Assembly (NCBI GenBank): GCA_000746015.1
Contig: JQKK01000005.1
Span: 124,001 to 188,000, forward strand
DNA: 64,000 nt
Direction: 5' to 3'
From: Lachnospiraceae bacterium MA2020
GTDB taxonomy: Bacteria > Bacillota > Clostridia > Lachnospirales > Lachnospiraceae
A program made the position numbers and the translations under genes. The notes under the pieces were generated by a model. It was not told the DNA's origin, did not search any database, and saw only the letters and a list, made by a program, of their open reading frames with translations. Below, one piece after another: positions 42,764 through 52,722 of the stretch (position 1 is the first letter of the stretch; each line of letters begins with the position of its first letter).

Positions 42764-43078
42764 GACGGCAGTATGTCTACAGGTCATGCCAACAGTGCGG
42801 CGGATATGATATCCAGACTGGAAATGATGGTGCTCATGAGCGGAGTGGAATTTCCCTTGAATGCTATAAGAAGGCAGATTGCATCTGCGGTTGACATAAT
42901 CATACATTTGGGAAGATTAAGGGATAAGAGCCGTAAAGTTCTTGAGATAGTAGAGATCACGGATTTTGCAGATGGAGAAGTGGTAACAAGTCCGCTGTTT
43001 AGATTTGATGGTGAGCGACTTAGACGCGAAAATGCTCTTACACATACGATGAAGCTTGAAAGGAGCGGACTTTTATGA
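42764..43078 (+). pseudogene. tadA: TadA/CpaF pilus ATPase, C-terminal part
   Basis: The remaining 104 codons of tadA, in phase with 12205-13083 once one AATACAGGACAT is kept. It starts DGSMSTGHANS (the His-box region), continues SAADMISRLEMMVLM, and has the conserved AIRRQIASAVDIIIHLGRLRD and RRV-like end region. No ribosome site precedes the first internal ATG at 42773, so it is probably not made as a separate protein. Its end overlaps the TadB-like gene by 4 bases (ATGA). Confidence 0.92.
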
Positions 43079-43812
43079 ATTATCGCGAGTATCACTTCTC
43101 AAAAAGTGATCTGATAAAGAACATAGCTGCAGGCGTGATGATAGACGCAATGATAGCATGGACATTTTATAGAAGTATCGTAGCCTTTATAGTCTTTTTG
43201 CCGCTGGTGTGGTTTTACCTTCGCTATAGGAAGGAAACACTGAAGGCAGCGCGCAAAGATGAGCTTGCACTGGAGTTTAAGGAGACGCTTCTTTCGGTTC
43301 AGTCAGCCTTAAATGCGGGATATTCTGTAGAAAATGCTTTTGCCGAAGGCTTGAAAGATATGGAGCTTTTGTATGGAAATGACGCAATGATAGTAAAGGA
43401 ACTCAAGATAATGATGAGGCGGCTGCGCACCAATGAAAGGATAGAAAAGATACTTTTAGAGCTTGGTACCAGAAGCGGTATTGCAGATATCGTAGAGTTT
43501 GCCCAGATATTTGCAGCGGCAAAGCGGAGCGGAGGAAATATGTCAGGGATCATCCGGCGTGCAGCGTCAATGATAAGCGACCGTATGGAAGTTGCGCGTG
43601 AGATAAGCGTGCAGATCAGTGCGAAGCGCTATGAGAGCAGGATAATGGAGATAGTACCGTTTGGAATAATAGTTTACATAACACTAACATCCCCAAATGT
43701 GGCTGCTGTTATATATCACAATGTTCTGGGAGTGATACTGATGACGGTATGCCTTTGTATCTATGCTATAGCGCTGGTTATTTCCGAAAAGATAGTAAGT
43801 ATTGAGGTTTGA
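43075..43812 (+). CDS. tadB: TadB-like pilus platform protein
   Basis: 245 residues of the type II secretion F family. After two N-terminal membrane helices (about 18-55) comes the cytoplasmic F domain (ELALEFKETLLSVQSALNAG, then RSGIADIVEFAQIFAAAKRSGG), then two C-terminal membrane helices (about 192-240). It anchors the TadA ATPase in the membrane. The start overlaps tadA by four bases (ATGA) and AAAGGAG lies upstream. The TadC-like gene follows after 7 bases. Confidence 0.88.
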   Translation: MNYREYHFSKSDLIKNIAAGVMIDAMIAWTFYRSIVAFIVFLPLVWFYLRYRKETLKAARKDELALEFKETLLSVQSALNAGYSVENAFAEGLKDMELLYGNDAMIVKELKIMMRRLRTNERIEKILLELGTRSGIADIVEFAQIFAAAKRSGGNMSGIIRRAASMISDRMEVAREISVQISAKRYESRIMEIVPFGIIVYITLTSPNVAAVIYHNVLGVILMTVCLCIYAIALVISEKIVSIEV

Positions 43813-43819
43813 ATAACTT

Positions 43820-45196
43820 ATGAAAATAGTTGACATAATTCAGAAGCCGTTCTATCGTGCTGCAAAATTCATATTGGATAAGTTTCCGGCAGAACGGACT
43901 GAAGATATGGTCAGGTCTTTAAGAATGCTAAATCCTTCAGAGCATACAGAAGGTCTTGCAAGGAAATATTATGAAAAGAGGATAGCACATTCAATAATGC
44001 TGGCCTCAGGAGGAATACTGGTCTCTCTTTTGTGCTTTGCAGCGATAGGCGGTAGTGGAGAAATACTTAAAGACAGCTCATTGATGCGAAATGTTTATGG
44101 GCAGGGAGAAAAAACTGAAGAACTGGTAGTAAGAGTTGATGGGCAGAAGCTTAAAGAAAGGCTCGTGATAGATGTCGATGAAAGGCATTACTCAGAGGAA
44201 GAGACAGATAAGGTATTTGCAGACATAAAGAAGAGAATACCTAAAGAAATACTTGGAGAGAACAGATCCTTTGAAAAAGTTGAAAATAATCTGAATCTTG
44301 TAAGCTCGCTAGGTGATTATCCGGTGGAAATATCGTGGCTTTCAGACAGTTATGAACTTATGGATAGTGAAGGGCGATTAAGCGAAGATTTTGATGATCC
44401 GTCCGGACGGAAAATGACACTTACCATGCTGCTCGACTATTACGAAAAGCATGATGAAATGGAAATTCCTATAACTGTTTATCCTAAAAAAATGCTTGGA
44501 GAAGATGAAACTATCGCTGAGATACGACGTGAGACAAGAAAGAGTAATGAGAGAAATGGCGCTTCTGAGAAATTGAAACTTCCGGAAAAAATAGGATCAA
44601 GAAAGATAGAGTATAGCTATCCGGAATCAGATCTGCCGTTGACTATATTTGTATTGTCTCTGTTTGCTTCAATTGGCATATATTTTGCAAAAGAAAAAGA
44701 GCTGAAGCAGGAGATAGAAAAAAGGGAAAAGCAGATGATATGCGACTATCCCGAGATCGTCAGCAAGCTCACACTTTTACTGAGTGCGGGCATGACTCTG
44801 AGAGGTGCTTTTGAAAAGATAAGCTCCGAATATGAATATGCTTTAGAACAGGGAAGGACAGCATCCCGCTATGCATATGATGAGATGATGATAACCGTGC
44901 GTCAGATGCGGAGCGGCAAAAGTGAAGCCGCAGCGTATCAGGAGTTTGGAACACGCAGCGGAGTTGCCAGATACAATAAACTAGGATCACTTCTCAGTCA
45001 AAATTTGAAAAAAGGAAGCTCTGCGCTTCTTTCCATTATGGAATACGAAGCGCGTGATGCATTTGAAGATAGAAAAGCCGAAGCTAGAAAGCGCGGTGAA
45101 GAGGCAGGTACAAAGCTGCTTTTGCCAATGGGAATGATGCTCATGGTGGTAATGATAATCGTCATCGTACCGTCAGTGCTTTCATTTGGTTTATAG
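43820..45196 (+). CDS. tadC: TadC-like pilus platform protein with a large insert
   Basis: 458 residues. The C-terminal 190 residues are a standard type II secretion F domain (KQMICDYPEIVSKLTLLLSA, then RSGVARYNKLGSLLSQNLKK) followed by a membrane helix (about 432-455). The first membrane helix (about 55-75) and the next (about 275-292) enclose an extracytoplasmic segment of about 190 residues (VVRVDGQKLKERLVIDVDE and following) that TadC proteins usually lack. It pairs with TadB in the inner-membrane platform. Confidence 0.85.
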   Translation: MKIVDIIQKPFYRAAKFILDKFPAERTEDMVRSLRMLNPSEHTEGLARKYYEKRIAHSIMLASGGILVSLLCFAAIGGSGEILKDSSLMRNVYGQGEKTEELVVRVDGQKLKERLVIDVDERHYSEEETDKVFADIKKRIPKEILGENRSFEKVENNLNLVSSLGDYPVEISWLSDSYELMDSEGRLSEDFDDPSGRKMTLTMLLDYYEKHDEMEIPITVYPKKMLGEDETIAEIRRETRKSNERNGASEKLKLPEKIGSRKIEYSYPESDLPLTIFVLSLFASIGIYFAKEKELKQEIEKREKQMICDYPEIVSKLTLLLSAGMTLRGAFEKISSEYEYALEQGRTASRYAYDEMMITVRQMRSGKSEAAAYQEFGTRSGVARYNKLGSLLSQNLKKGSSALLSIMEYEARDAFEDRKAEARKRGEEAGTKLLLPMGMMLMVVMIIVIVPSVLSFGL

Positions 45197-45231
45197 ACAC
45201 ATTAAAAAATATTGAAAGGAGGTGATAACAA

Positions 45232-45396
45232 ATGATGCTGAAGAGATTTTTCATGGAAGAAGATGCAGTAGGAACAGTTGAGATGATCCTCATTTTGGTT
45301 GTTCTTATCGCTATTGTAGCAATCTTTAAGACACAGATAGTAAACCTTGTAAAGACACTTATGACTAAGGTTACTAAGAATGCAAAAGCCATCTGA
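45232..45396 (+). CDS. flp: Flp-type pilin precursor
   Basis: 54 residues, the major-pilin candidate. A 14-residue positively charged leader (KRFFMEEDAVG) is followed by TVEMILILVVLIAIVAIF, that is, a prepilin cleavage glycine, Glu at +3 in this protein and a hydrophobic core helix, then a lysine-rich end. The ribosome site AAGGAGGTGAT is the strongest in the locus, as expected for an abundant subunit. It would be cut by one of the two TadV-like peptidases. It lies between the TadC-like and DUF5702 genes. Confidence 0.88.
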   Translation: MMLKRFFMEEDAVGTVEMILILVVLIAIVAIFKTQIVNLVKTLMTKVTKNAKAI

Positions 45397-45412
45397 TAAA
45401 AAAGGAGGAATC

Positions 45413-46834
45413 ATGAAAAAAGGATCGATCACAGTATTTTTAAGCCTTGTTTTGGGCGTGATACTTTCACTTGTGCTGACAGTTGTCGATTCGGCCCGGT
45501 ATAGCGCTGAAAAGGCGCGGATAGAAATGGTTATGTATATGGGATTACATTCAATATTTGCCGAGTACAATAGAGAGCTGTTGTCACAGTATGATCTGTA
45601 TTTCATCGATTCCTCCTATGGTGGAAAAGATGCTTCTACTGTAGAGACAGCGGAGCACTTAAAAGATTACATGGAATATAACTTACGTCCTTCAAAGGGA
45701 ATGGTGCTTTCACCGGGAGACCTTTTGGGCATAAAGCTCAAGGACGTTGATATAGATATGCCAAGCTTTGCAACCGATTCGGGAGGCAGGGTATTTAAAA
45801 GGCAGGCGATAGAGGCTGCAAAAGATAAATTTGGAATGAGCGCCGCACGTCATATAAAAAAGCTATGTCGTGACTATAAAGGAAGTCATATAGACCGCGA
45901 AAAAGTTGATGTCAGGAGAAGTGAAGTAAACAAAAAACTTGCCGGTGTAGACATGAAGGATAAGGCCAGGCGGATAAGCAAAGTTTACGATAGAAGGAGC
46001 GGAAATATAGAAAAACTTATAATGGGAGCCCGCTTTAGTGTATCAACTAAAGGCCTTCCGCTTGATGAAACAGCATCCTATCGCGTAAATGAAAAGGGCG
46101 TGGGAATGGTCGGAGCATGCGAGGACCCCGACAGTTTTATCAATAACATGCTTTTTATACAGTATCTGAGATGGAAATGCTCTGACTATACTAAAGACCT
46201 GGGGCATGACAGTTGCAGCTACGAACTTGAATATATTTTGAATGGCAAAAATACTGACAAGGCAAATATACGTGAGACAGTAAAGAAGCTGTTTTTTATG
46301 AGAGAAGCGGCAGATACTATGGCGATATATCGCGATGCCGGAAAGAAAAGTCAGGCAAAAACGGTAGCAGCTGCAGCTGCAGCTATAATTGCGCTTGTCA
46401 CAGGTACAGATCTGACAGAGCCTATAACTCATATGATACTTATCGCGTGGGGATTTGCTGAAGCGGTCGTAGATGTCAGGACTTTGCTTGGAGGCGGGAA
46501 GGTACCTTTGGTAAAAAAGCCCGGGGAATGGAGTATAGGAAATGTTGCAAAGATTCCGTTTTTTAGAACTATGAAGGGCGGAGGGAGCAGAGGACTCAGC
46601 TATACAGACTATCTGACTATTATGCTTGAAGCAGAAAACGAGCTTCATGAGACGACTATAGCAAAACGTGGGATGGATGTGATAGAGATGAATATCAGGA
46701 CAACGCCGGGAAATAGCAATTTCCGTCTCGATGGCTGTATAGAGTATCTTGAGGCGAACGCTGTCATAAAGGACAGCAGCGGCAGGAATTTTACAATAAG
46801 GCGTGATTACAGCTATATGCCGGTGATATTTTGA
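45413..46834 (+). CDS. DUF5702 Tad-locus membrane protein
   Basis: 473 residues from ATG 45413 with AAAGGAGG upstream (the frame opens at 45380). The N-terminus MKKGSITVFLSLVLGVILSL resembles a TadG/TadE-like signal helix; the rest is a long extracytoplasmic region, with an Ala-rich hydrophobic helix near 325-345 (KTVAAAAAAIIALVTG). DUF5702 proteins are found in Clostridia Tad loci, probably as pseudopilin-like envelope components. It lies directly after flp. Function in assembly is inferred from context. Confidence 0.8.
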   Translation: MKKGSITVFLSLVLGVILSLVLTVVDSARYSAEKARIEMVMYMGLHSIFAEYNRELLSQYDLYFIDSSYGGKDASTVETAEHLKDYMEYNLRPSKGMVLSPGDLLGIKLKDVDIDMPSFATDSGGRVFKRQAIEAAKDKFGMSAARHIKKLCRDYKGSHIDREKVDVRRSEVNKKLAGVDMKDKARRISKVYDRRSGNIEKLIMGARFSVSTKGLPLDETASYRVNEKGVGMVGACEDPDSFINNMLFIQYLRWKCSDYTKDLGHDSCSYELEYILNGKNTDKANIRETVKKLFFMREAADTMAIYRDAGKKSQAKTVAAAAAAIIALVTGTDLTEPITHMILIAWGFAEAVVDVRTLLGGGKVPLVKKPGEWSIGNVAKIPFFRTMKGGGSRGLSYTDYLTIMLEAENELHETTIAKRGMDVIEMNIRTTPGNSNFRLDGCIEYLEANAVIKDSSGRNFTIRRDYSYMPVIF

Positions 46835-46855
46835 AGTGAAAGGAGGCAGCAGCAG

Positions 46856-47632
46856 ATGTTCCTTTTGAGAAAAGTAACAAATAGATTTTTTTATGAAAGT
46901 ATATCCCCATACACCAAAATAAAGTATAGAAAAAATCAGGAGAACCCCAACAATGCAAAAAACATCTCTGAAGGGGCATCTGCTGTTGCCTTCTTTGATC
47001 AGAAAGGCAGTATGACAGTTGAAGCAGCTATCGTACTGCCAATTTTCCTCTTTGCGCTTTTTACGTTGATCTACGTGGGTGAGATCATCCGTCTGTCGGC
47101 AGATGATCAGGCAGCACTTATGCAGCGTGCAATGAAAATGAGTACTTATGCATATAGCTTTGATAAGGTACTGCCGGGAGATCAGATAATTGATCTGAAA
47201 AAGACGTGGACTGCAAAGATACCATTTGTACCTACGGGAGCGAGGGGTGTAAAGCTGACAGACAGAGCACGGGTTCGGGCATTTACGGGATATGACAATA
47301 CTTTGCATAGGACGGCTTCGTCGACAGCAGATGTTACGGTTTTTATTACAGATTATGGAAGTGTATATCACAAGACACGAAGCTGCCATCATCTGGATCT
47401 GAGTGTGCGCAGTATTGCAATGTCTTCGGTCAAAAGCGCCAGAAATATCGGTGGACATAAATATTATCCATGCGAAAGGTGCGCTAAACGTAAAGCCGGA
47501 AGTGTATATATCACAGATTATGGAGACAGCTACCATGTGGATGGGCACTGTCCCGGACTAAAAAGAGGGATACATGCAGTGAAAATGTCAGAAGTAGGAT
47601 CGATGCCGCCATGTGCGGATTGTGGAAGTTAA
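46856..47632 (+). CDS. TadE-like pseudopilin with tandem cysteine modules
   Basis: 258 residues. A basic leader of about 50 residues precedes KGSMTVEAAIVLPIFLFALF, a TadE-type prepilin-like site and core helix. At the C-terminus two similar modules follow: VFITDYGSVYHKTRSCHHL...YPCERC and VYITDYGDSYHVDGHCPGL...PPCADC. Each has Tyr-His, Cys and Cys-x-x-Cys, a likely metal or disulfide module. GAAAGGAGGCAGCAGC precedes the ATG. It probably is a minor pilin exposing two Cys-rich domains (inference). Confidence 0.85.
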   Translation: MFLLRKVTNRFFYESISPYTKIKYRKNQENPNNAKNISEGASAVAFFDQKGSMTVEAAIVLPIFLFALFTLIYVGEIIRLSADDQAALMQRAMKMSTYAYSFDKVLPGDQIIDLKKTWTAKIPFVPTGARGVKLTDRARVRAFTGYDNTLHRTASSTADVTVFITDYGSVYHKTRSCHHLDLSVRSIAMSSVKSARNIGGHKYYPCERCAKRKAGSVYITDYGDSYHVDGHCPGLKRGIHAVKMSEVGSMPPCADCGS

Positions 47633-47635
47633 AGT

Positions 47636-48049
47636 ATGGTTATGAAAAGTATAGCATTGTTTTTTCTCGCTATATGCGCGATTACGGATATAAGATCAAA
47701 AAAGATAAGTTTAGGTATTGCAGGTTTGTTTGCAGCGGCAGGAATTGCTTTAACTATTGCAGGAATTGGACTGAGACCTTTTGATGCGATAGGAGGAATC
47801 CTGATAGGTGCATGTTTGCTGGGACTTGCAAGAATTACAGGTGAAAGGATCGGATATGGAGATGGAGTTATGGTAGGGGTGACGGGCCTGTTTTTGGGAT
47901 TGTTTCCAAATTTTGCCCTGCTGAGCCTCGCTGCTTTTTTTAGTGGGATCTATGGTATAGCCATGATGATCTTTAAAAAAGCTAACAAGGATACAGAGCT
48001 TGCAATGGCGCCTTTTTTGGCGCTTGCACTGGTGGTGATGATGTTATGA
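47636..48049 (+). CDS. tadV: Second prepilin peptidase (TadV/CpaA-like)
   Basis: 137 residues, about four membrane helices, with both A24 catalytic aspartates: AICAITDIRSKKIS near the N-terminus and RIGYGDGVMVG (GxGD, about 78-82). It follows the TadE-like gene by 3 bases and overlaps the next gene (ATGAGG start within its end), so it is part of the same operon. It is only distantly similar to the peptidase at 10780. Confidence 0.88.
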   Translation: MVMKSIALFFLAICAITDIRSKKISLGIAGLFAAAGIALTIAGIGLRPFDAIGGILIGACLLGLARITGERIGYGDGVMVGVTGLFLGLFPNFALLSLAAFFSGIYGIAMMIFKKANKDTELAMAPFLALALVVMML

Positions 48050-48477
48050 GGCGAAGCATGAAAGGCTCATATACGGTTGAGATGGCGATGCTTTTTCCAT
48101 TGATAATGGTGTCGATAATAGTTGTCATATATATGGCTTTTTTTATACATGACAGGACGGTGATGAGCGTTGCGGCATATCAGTCTGCCATGCGTGCTGC
48201 AAGGATAACTGATGAAACGGTAGATGTGGCTTCTGAAGCGGAAAAAGCCTGTAAGGATATCCTTAAAAAACGTTTTATTTCGACGAAAAATCTGAATGTG
48301 AAAGTAAGCGTAAATGTCAGCAAGGTGAAGGTAAGCTGCAAGGCAGATTTTGTGATACCTAATGGTGTGATATGGATAAAAGAACTTAGGAGCCGGGGCT
48401 TTAGGCTTTCAGCAGAAAGGCAAGCAACAAGGCTTAATCCAACAGAACATGTGAGAGTGATTAGAAAAGTTGTGTAA
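48046..48477 (+). CDS. tadE: TadE-like pseudopilin
   Basis: 143 residues. MKGSYTVEMAMLFPLIMVSI gives the TadE-type G-S-Y-T-V-E site and a hydrophobic helix; the remainder is an extracytoplasmic alpha/beta region with a basic end. The gene overlaps the preceding peptidase gene by four bases. It is likely processed by that peptidase and incorporated as a minor subunit. Confidence 0.85.
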   Translation: MRRSMKGSYTVEMAMLFPLIMVSIIVVIYMAFFIHDRTVMSVAAYQSAMRAARITDETVDVASEAEKACKDILKKRFISTKNLNVKVSVNVSKVKVSCKADFVIPNGVIWIKELRSRGFRLSAERQATRLNPTEHVRVIRKVV

Positions 48478-48520
48478 CTGTTAAGCACAGTCCGAAGCAC
48501 TTGCTGCTGAGGACGTAAGA

Positions 48521-48584
48521 ATATGATACGGGTGTGAGCATGCCCTTTGCCGAAGGCAAATCTGCATGGGCATGCGAATCATAT
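48521..48584 (+). promoter_or_regulatory. Structured leader of the FHA gene
   Basis: Three nested stems: ATATGAT with ATCATAT (48521-48527/48578-48584), GCATGCCC with GGGCATGC (48538-48545/48568-48575), and TTTGCC-GAA-GGCAAA (48546-48560). It sits in the 150-base gap after the tadE-like gene. No T-run follows, so it is rather a processed or regulatory RNA structure than a terminator. I recognise no riboswitch class. Confidence 0.55.
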
Positions 48585-48626
48585 CTGTGAAGGTACTGAA
48601 CAGATATGAGTAAGGAGTAGAACATA

Positions 48627-49982
48627 ATGAGAAAACTGGATATTTCCATGCGTAGGGAAAACTCTCATAACATATTGCTGGTAAAACGAGAAGCTGATAT
48701 GGGAGATAATTATAGAGAAAAAATGATATTGAAAAATACCATTGAAGGTTTGGCAAAGATCAAGCTTCATCATCTCAACAACGAGGCATTTTACAATATT
48801 GATGTGCAGAATTGTGTTTCATTGAAGGATTATTTCAATGGGAGAAAGATGGGCTATGTTGAAGTGAAAGCTTTGCTCAGCGGACTTGCAGACGCGCACA
48901 GGCATCTGGAAGAGTTTTTACTGAGTGCCGAAGATCTTATCGTTGCGCCGGAATATATCTTTTGGAATGGTGAAAAGTGTATTCCATTGTTTCTTTATCT
49001 GCCAAAATGCGGAGATAGAAATGCGGGAGAAGAACTGGCACAGTTTTTGATTGACGTGACAGATCAGAGAGATATGCAGGCGGTGAAGCTTTCTAGTGAT
49101 TACTTCAATATGGTCTGTGATGGAAGATTTGATATTGAAGAGCTGCTTCGCGGTGAGATATTTATAAAGACGGAAGAAGCGGAGTCCATAAGGCCGGAGC
49201 CGGACAGAAGCTTTGAAAATGATGATCTTATCAGAGTGGTCAAAAGAGACAGACGTGCAGAAAGGGAGACGAAGGCAAAAGAAAAGAAGCAGAAAACGCT
49301 GCGTATAGGGATATGCATATGTATAGGTTTTACACTTATTGCAGCGGGACTGTACGCATATATACTTACAGATCCGAGTGTGTTGACACTTGTTTACATG
49401 AGTGAGGATGATTATGTACTTGCCGGGGCTATAATCGCCATCGTGTTTGCAATAGCTATCATGGGAACAGTGCATTTTTACAAAAAGACTGCGGCGGATA
49501 TCGATGAGGAAACGGACATTTTTGCATCGCTTGAGGATGAAGAAGATTATGAATCGGATTATCTGAAGGATGTTATGGGAAATTTTGAAGAGAAAACCAA
49601 ACCTGAACCTATACCAACACCAATAAGAGACGAATGTGATGAGGAGGAGACAGTGCTATTGACTGATATTGCAGCCAATAGCGAAAAGGGTATCGTCTTA
49701 AAGGGGAAGGTGAATGGTCAGATGCTTGAGTTCAAGATTGGATCGGAGCCATTTACCGTAGGCAAGCTGCAGGATAAAGTGCAGGGCTATATAAATGATG
49801 GGCGCATAAGCCGTCTCCATGCATGTATCCGCAAAACAGGAGACCGCTACTTCCTTTCAGACCTTAATTCCACAAATGGAACCTGTATAAATTCCAGAAA
49901 GCTAGAGGCAAATGAAAACGCAGAGATACATGATGGAGATATAGTGAAGTTTGCAAATATAACAATGCGGGTGGTCGGTTGA
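48627..49982 (+). CDS. DUF6382/FHA-domain membrane protein
   Basis: 451 residues. An N-terminal domain (about 1-190) resembles DUF6382; a basic segment precedes two membrane helices (about 230-250, 268-285); an acidic linker follows; the C-terminal 90 residues are an FHA domain with GRISRLHACI and DLNSTNGTCINSRKL, which binds phosphothreonine peptides. It closes the Tad cluster and may couple pilus assembly to Ser/Thr kinase signalling (inference). TAAGGAG precedes the ATG. Confidence 0.9.
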   Translation: MRKLDISMRRENSHNILLVKREADMGDNYREKMILKNTIEGLAKIKLHHLNNEAFYNIDVQNCVSLKDYFNGRKMGYVEVKALLSGLADAHRHLEEFLLSAEDLIVAPEYIFWNGEKCIPLFLYLPKCGDRNAGEELAQFLIDVTDQRDMQAVKLSSDYFNMVCDGRFDIEELLRGEIFIKTEEAESIRPEPDRSFENDDLIRVVKRDRRAERETKAKEKKQKTLRIGICICIGFTLIAAGLYAYILTDPSVLTLVYMSEDDYVLAGAIIAIVFAIAIMGTVHFYKKTAADIDEETDIFASLEDEEDYESDYLKDVMGNFEEKTKPEPIPTPIRDECDEEETVLLTDIAANSEKGIVLKGKVNGQMLEFKIGSEPFTVGKLQDKVQGYINDGRISRLHACIRKTGDRYFLSDLNSTNGTCINSRKLEANENAEIHDGDIVKFANITMRVVG

Positions 49983-50133
49983 TGTAAGCTTCTGGGAGCA
50001 ATATTAATGTAATTTAATGAAAAAACTTGTCATTACCACACGCCCTATCTTATTGAACTTGAAAAGTAAATATGCTATCCTCTAGAGTGTTAGCTCATGC
50101 TAACCTATAAACATGATACATTTTATAATCTGA

Positions 50134-51459
<1,326 letters not shown>

Positions 51460-51507
51460 TAATTACAAATTAAAATACAGATATTCCCCCTTTTTGAATT
51501 TTCATAG

Positions 51508-51551
51508 AATACCCATGATGGCGAACCTGACGTTGTCATGGGTATTTTTTT
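51508..51551 (+). terminator. Intrinsic terminator of eno
   Basis: About 11-bp stem AATACCCATGA/TCATGGGTATT with a 17-base loop followed by TTTTTT, 49 bases after the eno stop. Confidence 0.9.
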
Positions 51552-51643
51552 ACTTGTGACGTCAATAACTTGTGAAAAACCTCACTTTGCGGTATGATGT
51601 AAACCATAGTGCGGCTCATATGCCCATGTTAGAGGAGTTATAA

Positions 51644-52162
51644 ATGAATAAAAAAAGCGTTATAAAAGAGGTCATGGACTGGATTTTAGTCCTGGTGATA
51701 GCTGCATTTATTGCAATAGTTATAAATAATTTTGTGATAGTAAACTGTGTAGTGCCGTCAGCATCGATGGAGCAGACTATCATGACCGGAGACAGAGCGA
51801 TAGGTTTTAGGCTTGCATATCTTTTTGATGATCCGGAGCGAGGGGATATCGTTATATTTAAGTATCCTGACGATGAAAATGTACTATATATAAAGAGAGT
51901 TATCGGCATGCCTGGAGATACGGTGGAGCTCAAAGATGGTATTCTTTATATAAATGGAGAAGAGTACACAGAAGATTATCTCGGCTCGATAGATATGAAC
52001 AGTTATGGTCCATACAAGGTTCCGGATGACAGCTATCTGATGCTCGGAGACAACAGAGCAAATTCAAAGGATTCCAGATTCTGGAATCATACTTATGTTT
52101 CAAGAGATAAGATTGTAGGAAAGGCATTGTTTAAGTACTGGCCTTCGTTCACCAAACTATAA
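51644..52162 (+). CDS. lepB: Signal peptidase I (first of two)
   Basis: Membrane serine protease that removes signal peptides, 172 residues. One N-terminal membrane helix (about 12-35), catalytic serine in PSASMEQTIMTGDR (about 43), catalytic lysine in YIKRVIGMPGDTVEL, and the GDNRANSKDSRFW box. AGAGGAG precedes the ATG. A closely similar copy follows after 19 bases, so the pair arose by tandem duplication. Confidence 0.95.
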   Translation: MNKKSVIKEVMDWILVLVIAAFIAIVINNFVIVNCVVPSASMEQTIMTGDRAIGFRLAYLFDDPERGDIVIFKYPDDENVLYIKRVIGMPGDTVELKDGILYINGEEYTEDYLGSIDMNSYGPYKVPDDSYLMLGDNRANSKDSRFWNHTYVSRDKIVGKALFKYWPSFTKL

Positions 52163-52181
52163 AAATAAAGGACCTGAATTT

Positions 52182-52697
52182 ATGAAGGCAGTTTTATTAG
52201 AAGTATTTCGATGGATCACAACCTTTTTAGCAGCGGCTATCCTTGCGTTGTTTATCAACAATTTCATTATAATAAATGCGAGAATACCTTCGCAGTCGAT
52301 GGAGCAGACTATCATGACAGGCGACAGGCTGTTTGGATTTAGACTTGCATATCTTTTTGAAGATCCAAAACGCGGAGATATAATCATCTTTAATGATCCC
52401 GATATAGAGGGACGCAAGCTTATCAAACGTATCATAGGCATGCCGGGTGATACTGTGGATATAAAAGATGGTGTGGTTTATATAAATGGAGAAGAGCTTA
52501 TAGAAGATTATCTTGGCTCAAATGACGGCGAAAGCTATGGCCCATATGAAGTGCCGGAAGAACACTACTTCATGATGGGCGATAACAGAGCACATTCCGG
52601 AGATTCCAGGATGTGGAAAAATACATATCTGGCAAGAGAGGATATATTAGGCAAGGCAATATTCAGATACTGGAAAACACCAAAATTAATAAAGTGA
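52182..52697 (+). CDS. lepB: Signal peptidase I (second of two)
   Basis: 171 residues, same layout as its neighbour: membrane helix (about 10-32), PSQSMEQTIMTGDR with the catalytic serine, LIKRIIGMPGDTVDI with the lysine, and GDNRAHSGDSRMW. The block around SMEQTIMTGDR and FRLAYLF is almost identical in the two proteins, while N-termini and ends differ, so they may cut different substrates. AAAGGAC precedes the ATG. It ends 25 bases before the aminotransferase gene. Confidence 0.95.
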   Translation: MKAVLLEVFRWITTFLAAAILALFINNFIIINARIPSQSMEQTIMTGDRLFGFRLAYLFEDPKRGDIIIFNDPDIEGRKLIKRIIGMPGDTVDIKDGVVYINGEELIEDYLGSNDGESYGPYEVPEEHYFMMGDNRAHSGDSRMWKNTYLAREDILGKAIFRYWKTPKLIK

Positions 52698-52722
52698 AGC
52701 CTTAGGGGCGGAAGGGAAAATT

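Noticed and set aside
42659-43095. Reverse-strand frames over the right end of the element
   Set aside because: They cover attR and the tadA C-terminal part, whose plus-strand translation matches the ATPase family clearly.
46043-47548. 501-codon reverse-strand frame
   Set aside because: Antisense to the DUF5702 and TadE-like genes, which have ribosome sites and family motifs; composition (Cys, His, Tyr rich) is that of a shadow frame.
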